From: Nannochloris sp. 'desiccata'
Taxonomy: Eukaryota > Chlorophyta > Trebouxiophyceae > Chlorellales > Chlorellaceae
Length of the DNA: 64,000 nt
Assembly: GCA_019044685.2 (NCBI GenBank)
Contig: JAGTXX020000011.1
Coordinates: 2,468,335 to 2,532,334, forward strand
Reading direction: 5' to 3'
Shown here piece by piece: positions 1-11,500 of this stretch. The translations under genes were made by a program, and so were the position numbers. Each line of letters starts with the position of its first letter. The stretch's first letter is position 1. A model generated the notes under the pieces. That model made no database searches, was not told where the DNA came from, and was given only the letters and a program-made list of their open reading frames with translations.

Positions 1-1266
1 CGAAGGGACTCAATTGCACGTATTCAATCTGTAGTTCAATCTATCTGGCCAGTAGCCACTCTCGAAGTATTTGGCTCCTTTGCTACCGGCCTCTATCTAC
101 CGACCTCTGACCTTGATGCTGTTATCCTACATAGTGGCTGTACCGACATTCCTTCAGGTCTCAAGGCCTTGGCGAATGCCCTCACCCGCCGCAATCTTGC
201 GAAAAATATGCAAGTTATCTCTAAAGCACGTGTCCCCATTATTAAATTCGAAGAAACTGAGTCTGGCTATGCCTTTGACATTTCATTTGATGTGGCCAAC
301 GGCCCTGAAGCTGCATCGAATGTACGGGCTTTAATGGATAGTTTACCGCCAATGAGACCGTTGGTAACTGTAATTAAAGTTTTTTTACAGCAAAGGGAAT
401 TGAACGAAGTCTATTCAGGAGGGTTGGGGAGCTATGCCGTGCTGGTGATGGTGGCATCTTTTTTGCAAATGCACCCCAGTCGCCTTGTCGAGATTCGGAA
501 TGATGGTGATAACGATAAAAAAGGAAAGAAAGATGGGAAGAAGAAGAAGAAGCAGAAGAAGAGCAACAATGGTAAAGAAGAAGAAGAACAAGAAGAAAGG
601 TCTTTAGAATCCAATCTAGGTATCTTGCTCGTAGATTTTTTCAGACTCTATGGTCGAGCGTTAAATCACACTTCTGTCGGAGTAAGCTGCCGTAAAGGTG
701 GGGGCTACTTTTCTAAGAGATCCAAAGGGTTTTATAATGATGAAAGGTCGTATTTAGTAGCTATAGAAGACCCGAATGAGCCAGACAACGATTTGGGGAA
801 GAATAGTTTTAATGCTAGTAGAGCAAGAGCAGCTTTTGATTATGCGTATTGTAGACTAACTGCGCAGTCAAGTCCCGGAGAGTCGTTGCTGCATAGAATA
901 ATACGATTAGATCCTGCGTTATTCTTGAGGGAACCGTTGCCACACCCACCAGAACCTGCACCTGCTGTTGTTGTTGGGGGAGCAGTGAAAAAAAATGAAG
1001 TGGAGGAGAAAATTAAACAGCCTTCGATACAACAGCAGCAGCAGCATGATGGCGGTGGTGATGGTGAGAGAAAGAAGACGACTCACCGTGAACGCAGTGC
1101 ATCAGAAGATGATAATTCGTGGGGTGAAGAGGAGAGACGACCAACTAAGCGACATTACAAAGGTCAAAATAGATCGAGTGGTGGTGGGAGAGGAGGCTGG
1201 AAAAGGGGAAGAGACAATAATAGAAACTCGTCCAAGGGGAAGAATAGGATGCAAAGACCGCTGTAG
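1..1266 (+). CDS. TRF4-like non-canonical poly(A) polymerase / nucleotidyltransferase (5' end outside window)
   Basis: The reading frame is open from base 1, so the N-terminus lies outside the window; 421 codons are visible. The nucleotidyltransferase signature GSFATGLYLPTSDLD (codons 25-39) gives the G-S helix and the two metal-binding aspartates (D37, D39). A third acidic position fits FDISFD near codon 93. A PAP-associated helical region follows (LPPMRPLVTVIKVFLQQREL, then YSGGLGSYAVLVMV). In this family (Trf4/5, TENT4) such enzymes add short A-tails that mark nuclear RNAs for exosome decay; that role is inferred. Odd points are a Lys/Glu-rich low-complexity insert (about codons 170-200, from AAG/GAA repeats) inside the central domain and a basic, Ser/Gly/Arg-rich tail that could bind RNA or act in nuclear targeting. 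No intron is needed in the visible part. Confidence 0.8.
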   Translation, partial: RRDSIARIQSVVQSIWPVATLEVFGSFATGLYLPTSDLDAVILHSGCTDIPSGLKALANALTRRNLAKNMQVISKARVPIIKFEETESGYAFDISFDVANGPEAASNVRALMDSLPPMRPLVTVIKVFLQQRELNEVYSGGLGSYAVLVMVASFLQMHPSRLVEIRNDGDNDKKGKKDGKKKKKQKKSNNGKEEEEQEERSLESNLGILLVDFFRLYGRALNHTSVGVSCRKGGGYFSKRSKGFYNDERSYLVAIEDPNEPDNDLGKNSFNASRARAAFDYAYCRLTAQSSPGESLLHRIIRLDPALFLREPLPHPPEPAPAVVVGGAVKKNEVEEKIKQPSIQQQQQHDGGGDGERKKTTHRERSASEDDNSWGEEERRPTKRHYKGQNRSSGGGRGGWKRGRDNNRNSSKGKNRMQRPL

Positions 1267-1459
1267 ACGTATTATTGTTAGATGAAAAAAATTTAAACCT
1301 TCTATGTTTGACCAAAAGTCAAAGCTGAGGGAGCGCAAGAGCTGGCAGTTACGGCCCGTTTTCAACCATAAATAGCGTCCTTACTACTAGTATATAAAAA
1401 ATATATTCCAGCAACGTTTCTAATATATCTTACCTATTAATATCAATTAAAATTAATTA

Positions 1460-3299
1460 ATGTCTGATTTGAGAACGCCACCCAAAGGCAGCGCTGTCAC
1501 TCCTCAACTTCCGGTAGTGGTCAACAATGCCCCCAATACCTGTCAAGATCAAAGTTATTCAGAAACCCTTCCCAAAAAGATATCATCATGTGGTAAAACA
1601 CGATGTATATTATTAATCGTTCTATGTATACTATTTATCGCTGTGATTGTTCTTATTCCACTTTTCATGACGGGTGTTCTCTCGATAAATAATAAATCAG
1701 ACGTTGTAAAGAAAAGATCTACCTACGATCCATCTTATTATGGAAATTTACACCCTTTTCTATATCCTGGTGAAAGGGAAGATATGGGAATTGAGACTGA
1801 TTATGATGTGATTGTGGTTGGAGCTGGGATAGCTGGGTTGACGGCAGCGAGCGCCTTGCAGCAAGAAGGTCTCAACGTGCTCGTTTTAGAAGCAAGGGCG
1901 AGTGGATTTTAATAATTCATTCTTATTTAGAAGAGCATATTAATTTTAGATATTTACAGATAAACATATTCTTTTTTCTCTGCAGGACGAGGTCGGAGGA
2001 CGTATTTTGAGTTCGCAGTTCGGACAAGGGTCAGTAGAGCTGGGGGCGCAGTGGCTGGTAGGTGCAGAATCCAACCCGTTGTCTAGCTTGGCCACGGTGT
2101 ACAAGTCACCAAGAGCAGAGTTTACACGTTCGATGAATCGAGGATTTGCGGGTGGCGATTCTGATGATGCTGAGATAGCCGGCAGCAGCAGTGCTTCTCC
2201 TTCTACAGTTTTGGCCTCGAAATTTTGGAAGCAGTTGATTACAATAAAGAATAATACATCCGACGAATCACTGGGAACCTCTGTTCAACAAGTTGCAGAT
2301 TATATTGGAAGTAATAAAGCAGGTAAAGAAAGTTCAGCCTTTGCCAAGCAACTGTCTTCCCCGCTCACTCGCCAATCCATTGCCGGTGCCCCTCTAAACG
2401 ACCTTTCAGCAGCTTTCTACGCTGAAGATGCTGAATTAACTGGAGTGTCCGCTATTTCACTTGGTAATTTTAGCTTGATTCCTTCTGGAATAGCTTCGAG
2501 AATCAACAGAACCATGATCTCAGCTGTCACCTTGTCAGCTCCTGTCACTTCAATTTCCATTGCAGATTTCAACGCCACGGTCCAGATACAAAATGGAAAT
2601 ACATATTCAGCACAGTATGTTGTCTCTACGGTCCCTTTAGGCGTGTTGAAAGAGAATGTTATCAACTTTTCGCCTCCTTTACCCAACGTCACCCTCGGCG
2701 CTATTTCTCGATTGGGAGTAGGAACAGTCAACCCTGTTCATTTATTATTTGATGCTCCATTCTGGGACCCTCCGGCAGAAACATTGACTATTTCGCAGTC
2801 CACAGCTGGTGGGTGGGCTGATTTCTTAAGCATGTATACATTCTCAGGTGAAGCTGTACTCGTGGCGCTTCCCGGTGCCGACACCTCAGCTTGGATAGAA
2901 CAAGAACTAGATGACACTGTAGTTGCCGCTGCAGCTATGGATGCATTACGACAGCGATATGGAAATAAAGTCCCATTAAATCCTACAGCGTCCATCGTCA
3001 CCAGATGGGGTTTAAATCCGTATGCGCGTGGCAGCCATAGTTATTACGCTGTTGGCAGCACCCCTGGAGATCGCGCAACTCTAGCCGAACCAGTCGGAGG
3101 AACCTTATTGCTCGCTGGAGAAGCATATAACACTGTGCATCCTTCTTCTTTACATGGCGCGTACTATTCAGGGATGGCTCAGGCGGCTAGGATTGTTGCT
3201 GCAATGAAATTTCCTGAAGAAGATGGCGATGGGGTGTGCATGGAACAGTGTTATGGTAGCACCGATGTAGAATTTCCAGCAAATAGGTACCATAACTGA
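1460..3299 (+). CDS. Membrane-anchored FAD-dependent polyamine/amine oxidase
   Basis: Two exons, 1460-1897 and 1986-3299, give about 583 aa. The 88-nt intron has a non-canonical GC donor (gcgagt) and ends ctgcag; joined in phase 0 it restores the family motif LEARDEVGGRI. A Ser/Pro-rich N-tail is followed by one hydrophobic segment at about residues 50-74, suggesting a type II signal anchor. The Rossmann dinucleotide motif VIVVGAGIAGLTAASAL comes next, then ELGAQWLVG, and the C-terminal FAD-binding motif LLLAGEAYNTVHPSSLHGAY. Members of the PAO/LSD1 amine oxidase family oxidise secondary amines of polyamines and release H2O2. The anchor would make this a membrane-bound (endomembrane or surface) form, which is unusual compared with soluble or peroxisomal PAOs. 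A TGTAA lies 76 nt after the stop (3375-3379). Confidence 0.82.
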
Positions 3300-3517
3300 A
3301 ATTAAATGAGTTTGGTTTACAGGACCAGTGTCTTTGAGCTTGCTGAAATTCTAATACAAAGAATGAAAGAATGGTGTAAGAATTGTTTTGGTGGAAAAAA
3401 TAATGGTATCGATACTTGACAACATTGCAGAAAATGGGGGCAAGGAAGAAACGGAAAAACCATCCCGAAACAGTTAAGGTCTATACATTTATATCTGTAT
3501 TTAATAATACATGCAGG

Positions 3518-4882
3518 TTAAACATTGGCCGGTGCTGCTGGTAGTGGAGTACCAGTACTAGTAGCTGGCGTTGGTGAATCTTCACTATATGGTACCAGTG
3601 TAGATGTGCTACTTTTGACAGGACCTAGTAGTACTTCTCCAGCAGCTGTAGTGCGAACAGGTTCAACTGTCACAGCAGGCTTTCCTCCATTAATCTCCAC
3701 ATTGCTATTTCCATTAAGTTCCACAGTGCCTGAACTCGTAGTTATTGGAAGATCCTGTGAACTTCTTTTAAGCTCCCTCTTGCCCAAATAATCACATAAA
3801 AAGGCATCTATAAGAACTTGAAAGATATGCGCTAACACCGCAGGCACCGTCAATTGACCTGATGAACCCAGTGCATCTCCAGTAGCTGCAATGACAGTGA
3901 CAGCCATAGGCAAGGTCTTCTCAGACCCCATTATCAGCACAGCAGCAGCTTCTCGGTGAGGAAATCGGAATATTCTCACTAGGATGAAATTGACGATCAA
4001 ATAGGCTACATGCAATAAAATTGCCGCAAGTGCAATTAAACATAAAGTGCCGAAAGCTGTGTTTATGACCTCTTCTTGTGCGCTACTCAGTGTTTGCCAC
4101 ACAATACATATCAAAGAGCCGTTATTTAGTAATCCTAGGGCGACTTTGTGGTTGGCTACTTGTTTTCGAACCCAAGTGGAAGACTCTCGAAGAATTTTTC
4201 CAACAATAAGCGGTACTAAAATAGTCATCACAAGCTTAATGAGAAGATTTTCTGGATCTAGAGACACATCTTGTGCTTGTGAAATGACTAATGGGACGGT
4301 GAATGGAAGAATAAACACGCCGAGAACGTTCGTAATGATTGTTAACATGAGAGCGAGGGCTGCATTCCCTCTGGCGGCAGTGACGAGGGTGATGCCTGAG
4401 GCAATCGTGGTAGGAACGAGCGCGAAAATAGCTAGGCCGTATCTATATGCGGGAGGTTCAAATGGAAGATCTACTAGAACAAATGCAGCACATGGGGTAA
4501 TCAGTAAAATCGATATACAGCCTACCAGTGCTGCTGCCCATTGCCGAACGGCATCTTTAATATGATCAGTTTGGAGGGTAAGACCAGAGATAATAAAGAT
4601 GGTGACGACATTAATGGTTGATACAATACCCCAGGATCCAACACTCCACGACTCAACTTCCCTGCCAGGCCACGGGACAGCTAGAGAAAAGACAATGGCG
4701 GTGATGAGGCCAATCACTAAAAAGTTTTTCAGGAAAAACGCCTTTAAACAGGGCCAGGAGCATTTCTTGCGTTGGAAACAGCCTCGGTTTTGCTTCTGAG
4801 ATACTCTCGGCGCTTCAGAGGTAGGGCTCTGTTCAGTGGCTGGTGCCGTGGGTGCCTCTGCACCAGGAGCAACATCAGGCAT
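3518..4882 (-). CDS. SLC10A7/RCH1-like bile acid:sodium symporter family carrier
   Basis: A single exon of 454 aa. A hydrophilic N-tail with a Cys/Lys patch is followed by about nine or ten membrane helices, beginning FFLKNFLVIGLITAIVF. Family motifs visible are FIISGLTLQT, FALVPTTIASGITLVTAARG and LTIITNVLGVFILPFTVP, the conserved block of SBF-like/SLC10A7 and fungal RCH1 proteins, plus the late block MGSEKTLPMAVTVIAA. SLC10A7 homologues influence cellular Ca2+ entry and Golgi function; plant relatives sit in plastid envelopes. The substrate cannot be read from sequence. A long Ser/Thr-rich C-tail follows the last helix. The gene is convergent with the amine oxidase; stops are about 220 bp apart. 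Confidence 0.85.
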   Translation of the reverse strand: MPDVAPGAEAPTAPATEQSPTSEAPRVSQKQNRGCFQRKKCSWPCLKAFFLKNFLVIGLITAIVFSLAVPWPGREVESWSVGSWGIVSTINVVTIFIISGLTLQTDHIKDAVRQWAAALVGCISILLITPCAAFVLVDLPFEPPAYRYGLAIFALVPTTIASGITLVTAARGNAALALMLTIITNVLGVFILPFTVPLVISQAQDVSLDPENLLIKLVMTILVPLIVGKILRESSTWVRKQVANHKVALGLLNNGSLICIVWQTLSSAQEEVINTAFGTLCLIALAAILLHVAYLIVNFILVRIFRFPHREAAAVLIMGSEKTLPMAVTVIAATGDALGSSGQLTVPAVLAHIFQVLIDAFLCDYLGKRELKRSSQDLPITTSSGTVELNGNSNVEINGGKPAVTVEPVRTTAAGEVLLGPVKSSTSTLVPYSEDSPTPATSTGTPLPAAPANV

Positions 4883-5049
4883 TCCTGAAACGTATGCGAG
4901 AATGTGCTATACCAGATTCTAGGCGATCATGATGGATATTATTTTCGACATGTTTGGATACAAATCATTTCGAAATATGGGCTTGTAAAGCAACCATTAT
5001 GTCAAATAGCAGCCTGCTGATAGATCAGAGCAATGAGCGCTCGCACCAA

Positions 5050-6841
<1,792 letters not shown>

Positions 6842-6928
6842 GAACTTCAGGTAGAGGCGAGCTTTTAGGAATTTAATTCAAGTTTTCAGCTTCAAGTTGA
6901 GAGACGACTTTTTAGGCTCTCAGAGACA

Positions 6929-7288
6929 CAGGGTTGGAAATAGTCGGCTTATAGCCGGGATAAGCGGAAAATGCAAGCCAACATAAAATCTATAGCGCAA
7001 ATAAGCTCGAGAAAATAAGCTAGGGAGGCCACGGACACGCAAAACAAGCCGAAAATTTCGAGCATTTTTCCCCGCCGTCACCGGCGGAAGTGTTGAAATG
7101 GGCCCTAAACTCTTCAATTTTTCTTGCCTTGGTCCCCCGTGGCATTATCACCCTTTATTAATCTCAGATTAACCCCCAAGCTCATTATAAGGCCTACTTT
7201 GCTTATGGCAAATAAGCTGTAAAAATCGTCCCAGGAAGAAAATAAGCCGAAAAAATAAGCCAAGCCAAAAAGCTTATTTCCAACCCTG
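6929..7288. mobile_element. hAT-type MITE (360 bp) with 14-bp perfect TIRs and 8-bp target duplication
   Basis: The left end CAGGGTTGGAAATA (6929-6942) is the exact reverse complement of the right end (7275-7288). Flanks are cagagaca (6921-6928) and ccgagaca (7289-7296), a 7/8 match to an 8-bp target site duplication, the size made by hAT transposases. The CAGGG terminus is also typical of hAT. Inside are at least six copies of an (A)ATAAGC motif concentrated near both ends, as expected of subterminal transposase-binding repeats. There is no coding capacity, so it is non-autonomous. Confidence 0.85.
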
Positions 7289-7296
7289 CCGAGACA

Positions 7297-8230
7297 AGAG
7301 GGACATGGAGGGTTTTTTGTTAATTATCCCAGAGAGACAGCCGAAGGTCTGTTTTCTACACGCCTGCGCCATGCCCAAGTTGGAGAGGTGCCGCAGAGTT
7401 CGCAGAAACTCGTCTCACGGATAATCCCTGAGATTATAGAGGCTCAGAAAACAGAATAATAAACCTACTTTTGCCGCACGAGTTGCAGAGCAGAGCACGT
7501 TTGCCCCTATCCTGACACCAATTAATTATTTACAGTTAGTGGCGCTGAGTCGCCTCAGGCTGTACGTTTAATACGTGCACCCTGCTGCTAACGCAAAGCT
7601 TTCTAGCTGCACCTTGAAAGTACTCGCAGCTTCAATCCACAATAAGACATCCACGGCACATGTAGCATCATTTTCAATCCAACAATGCTACTAGTGCCAT
7701 ACACAGCAGGTCTGCGAGAAGGGACGTCGTTGTGCATCTGTTGATACGGCCAAACTGATCAGTTCTGAGTAAGCTTGGCCATAACGCGCCATTAACCTGC
7801 GTTAGTGCGTTAATACTGCATTATTTAGGCGTTCATACCACAGTTGTGTGGCAGCAACGCTAGGGCTGCGTTTACGCATTACTTTTACTGGTTCTAAGTT
7901 GGCAATCTCAGTCTTTGATCAAGCACAGATTACAACCTCCATACAGATTGTAACCTAGTTTTTGACCATGTAATTACTCAGCAATGACCTCTTCATTCAA
8001 TTCGATAACATAATCACTCAAAGAGTGTATCAGTAAAATGTCCCTCCAGTTAATCCATGACGACTCAAAATTTCACTTTCTGAGGAAGAACGCAGGAAAT
8101 AACGCTTTTAAAGACAATGATGCAGAGGTCGCGTTAGCTGAGTTATTAATGCTAACTAACGTAACGCGCGCTAACGTTAACGCGTTCTCCTTCACGTGAG
8201 AAAAGTGACTTAAAGCTTATAAAGTCTGAG
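7297..8230. other. Intergenic, no gene seen; GCGTTA-rich inverted segments
   Basis: I see no convincing coding region. Two stretches rich in TAACGC/GCGTTA (about 7782-7818 and 8144-8185) are loosely inverted copies of each other and could be the ends of a decayed transposable element. The remainder is unremarkable. Confidence 0.5.
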
Positions 8231-8324
8231 TTTCCGTATCATATCAATTAGGGAGGCTCTAGAGGCAAAATTAGCTGCTTCAAGCTTGATAAATTATCGA
8301 CTGAATTGTGAAAAACACGCAACT
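8231..8324 (+). promoter_or_regulatory. Shared upstream module, copy 1 (receptor gene)
   Basis: Contains TCCGTATCAT, CTCTAGAGG, AATTAGCTGCTTCAA, ATTATCGACTGAATTG and GTGAAAAACACGC in that order. The same blocks recur upstream of the EF-hand pair near 16.35-16.56 kb. It lies about 180-270 bp before the receptor start codon. A promoter role is inferred from position and repetition. Confidence 0.55.
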
Positions 8325-8420
8325 GCCTCGAACAGATATACGTTCGGTGCTGTCCCTTACAAGTTAATTAGCCATTTCTTTCACGAAAATGTCATTCTTT
8401 TTCTTATATTCTCTTTCAGA

Positions 8421-8513
8421 ATGGCAGAGAGTACACTGACGAGGTTTAATGCGATTTTTACAAAGAATGCAACTGAACATCGGCGCAGGCAACACTTGAC
8501 ATGGGCCTACTAG
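8421..8513 (+). promoter_or_regulatory. Upstream ORF overlapping the receptor start codon
   Basis: An ATG at 8421 opens a 30-codon frame that ends in TAG at 8511-8513, overlapping the proposed receptor ATG (8501) in another frame. If the transcript starts upstream of 8421, ribosomes using this ATG would pass the main start, a classic arrangement for lowering translation. A splice acceptor-like ttctctttcag just before 8421 leaves open that a 5'UTR intron ends here. Confidence 0.4.
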
Positions 8514-11500
8514 GAGTTATTTTCTCCGCTGTTTTTTTTTTGACACTATCGACGCAAGCTTTTATCATACCACTGGCAAACCAACCTGCAAGAAAGTTGC
8601 AAAGCATCGATTCCTTTCTGGAATGCGCAAGCTCCCAGGTATTTTTCGCAGAGTTTAGATTAAGGGTTCAAAGTTAAAGTTTAAACTTAAACTTTAAAAG
8701 TGCAGCATTAGACAAAGATAAAGGGGCAAAAAGAATTATAAAAGCACGCAACTACAACGAAAATCTAGGAGACTAATTCTAGAAACCTGCCCCATAATGT
8801 GCTAACATGCAAGCGAAATGTAGATACAATTCTAAAAATGCTAATATGCCAATGCCAATATTCAAATTTTTATCTCACTTTCGTCATTTTTTGGTATTTA
8901 CCTTTGCAGAACGTGTCAGCTTACTTATGTGATTGGCCTTGGCCCGAAAAACCGCGCAATACGCTTCGCTTTGTGGCAGTCCTGCGGAACTATCTCGATG
9001 AGAGCCAGGTGACATCCCGCGAAATACATGAGGGATACCGATTTTGGGAGCACACTCTAAACAGCAAAGGAGGCATACGAGCCGGCGGTAGAAATATTAC
9101 GGTAGAAGTTCGTTTTGGGATAAACCAGCACCCACCAAATGCGCCAGAATATAACGAGCAGCATCTCGAGCTCATGCAACAGGCGGTTGCCGACGGTGAA
9201 GTTGACTTTCTTCTTGGGGGGGAGAGTGATATCGCATCGGTGGACAGCATAGCTGCACAAATCACGAAACGTTCAACTATTTTGTGTTGCCATGGGCCTC
9301 CAACGGTTTATATTCGATCGCAACAGCAAGCACTAGACGAAAACACGTCGAATTGGTTATTTGGCATCCACAGAAACAGCGAATTGTACACAGACAAGTT
9401 GATTCGTAATATTGTCATCAATCGTAAAGCCAAGAATATTGCCGTTGTGGTTTTGAAAGATCTAGCAAATCCAAACAACACGGTCTTTACTAGAACCACA
9501 GGAGAGGCGGCAATAAAGCAGCTGCAAGCCATGGCGACAACTTTCAAGACAAGGGATCCTCCAAAATATACTGAAATTGTTGTGCCAACTACCATGAGTA
9601 CATCCATTGAATATTTCAGAAAATTGGCTCGTAACATGAGCGTCGCTGGCGTCGATGTGGTTCTCGGTTGCACGTTGAACAACGACGGCAAATTACTCAT
9701 TCAAGCATTGAATGAATTAAAGGTCCCTTTAAGAGCTTTATTTGTCACGGTGACACCTACGATTAAAGAAAGTGTCGCATCGCTGTCCGAACAAGGTATT
9801 TCGGCAGAGTATGTGCTCAGTGCTGGCCAGTGGCACCCGGAGCTCCAATATACTGCAGATATTGGCCAGGGTGAAATTGAGGACGATCCAGGTGAATATC
9901 TATGGCTTAGTGCAGGTGATTTCGCTGAGAAATTTTCCGAATATGTCAAATCTTTGACTGGAATTCGAGGAGAAGCAAGCTACATCCACGCATCTGCAGC
10001 AGCAGCGGGCCTTGCAGTGCAGCTTGCAGTTGGTGGAGTTTTTAACGACAATTTCTTTTGTTTTTTCACCAATACAACGGCCGATACTGTTTCATTGACT
10101 GCTTTGCTTGAACAGGAGTCGTGGACATGCGAATATGCGAAAGAGTATCAGTACAGTGGGTATGGGCTCATCCGCTCCAACTTACAATTCCTCGATGAAG
10201 GCACATTTTTTGGCCGGATTGCATTCAATAGCAAGCAACAAAATGAAGGCAGCGATTCAGTGACGTTTCAGCTCTTAGAAAGTGTGGATACCATTCCTCG
10301 AGCCTCTCAAGCGATCGATTTTGGCCCGTTGGTTGGTGAAAACACGAGCGCCCGGCTGATCCAGGAAGTTGTACTGCCTAGCCAGTACGAGACCAAGTCT
10401 CTCGTCTTGCCTCGCCCTCCTCTCAGAGGATTTTTTGACTTCTGTGATGATGGGTATGGATTGAATAAGAATAACGATTGCGAACAGTGCGATGCTGGCT
10501 TCTACCGTAGGAGATTCACAGGCAATAACTCGATTGTTTTCTTTTGCTTGGCGTGCAATCTGACGAGATACCAACCATTTTCGGGCCAATCCTCATGTTT
10601 AACCTGTCCAGAAAATACAGTTACCGCTGAGGCAGCCGCAGTGAGCATTACAGACTGCACATGCTCACCAGGGTTTTACAATCCTGGCAGCCAGAACGGC
10701 ACAGCATGCCTTCCGTGCCCCGAGGGAGCCAGGTGTCCTGGAGGCGATGCCAAGTTGTTAATTGAACCAGGGTATTGGAGTGAACCTTTCGACCCTGCAC
10801 GAAAGAATGCCTCGATCCATGTTTTTGCATGTGATCCGGGCTCGGTTTGTGTAAACACTGGCGAGGAGGTCTGTCAACGAGGGTACGGCGGCAATCTCTG
10901 CAGTCAGTGTGGGTGGGATAATCATGATCCAACGACGCAAAATCACCTCTTGATATTTGGAAAATGTGTTCGCTGCGTGTAGGTTCCAGTTGCTGACAAG
11001 GCTTTGTGTGATACACTAAATAAAGAATGGGTAGAGTTTGCAGTGTTTTATTTTGTTGAAGCCCTCTCTGTCCACCATCATTGATACATTCATGTTCATC
11101 GCTGCAGGTCGCCGGCCGTAAATTTGTTTATCTTCATCGCAATGTTTGGGGCTTGGCTGCTTGTGAACCTTTTCGTGACGAATTTGGGTGAGTTGAGGGA
11201 TTTTGGCTGCCCACATAATTCCTTCCCGAGCTCAAGCAGCCTGTCTCACCCAGCCTGTCTCAACTTTTTTCTTCTTCTGTGCAGTGCAATCCCTGGCCTT
11301 ATTTACTGCTTGGATGCAGCTCATGTCTCTCGTCGGTGAGATTCGGGTCAACTGGCCAAAATCTTTAACCACTTTCTTTTCTGTTGCTTCCTTCTTTGCC
11401 TTCGAGGTGGATGTTGTGTCGTTGAGGTGCTTTGATCCGACATGGAACTTTCTATCAGATATGATATTACAGTATTGTCTCCCATTAGGTTTAATTTTTG

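Noticed and set aside
1898..1985. Stop codon at 1910-1912 as evidence that the amine oxidase is a pseudogene
   Set aside because: A GC-AG intron at this point restores the exact FAD-family motif, so splicing explains it better.
8286..8513. 75-codon open frame as a protein gene
   Set aside because: No recognisable features; it covers the promoter module. Only its last part (from 8421) matters as a possible uORF.
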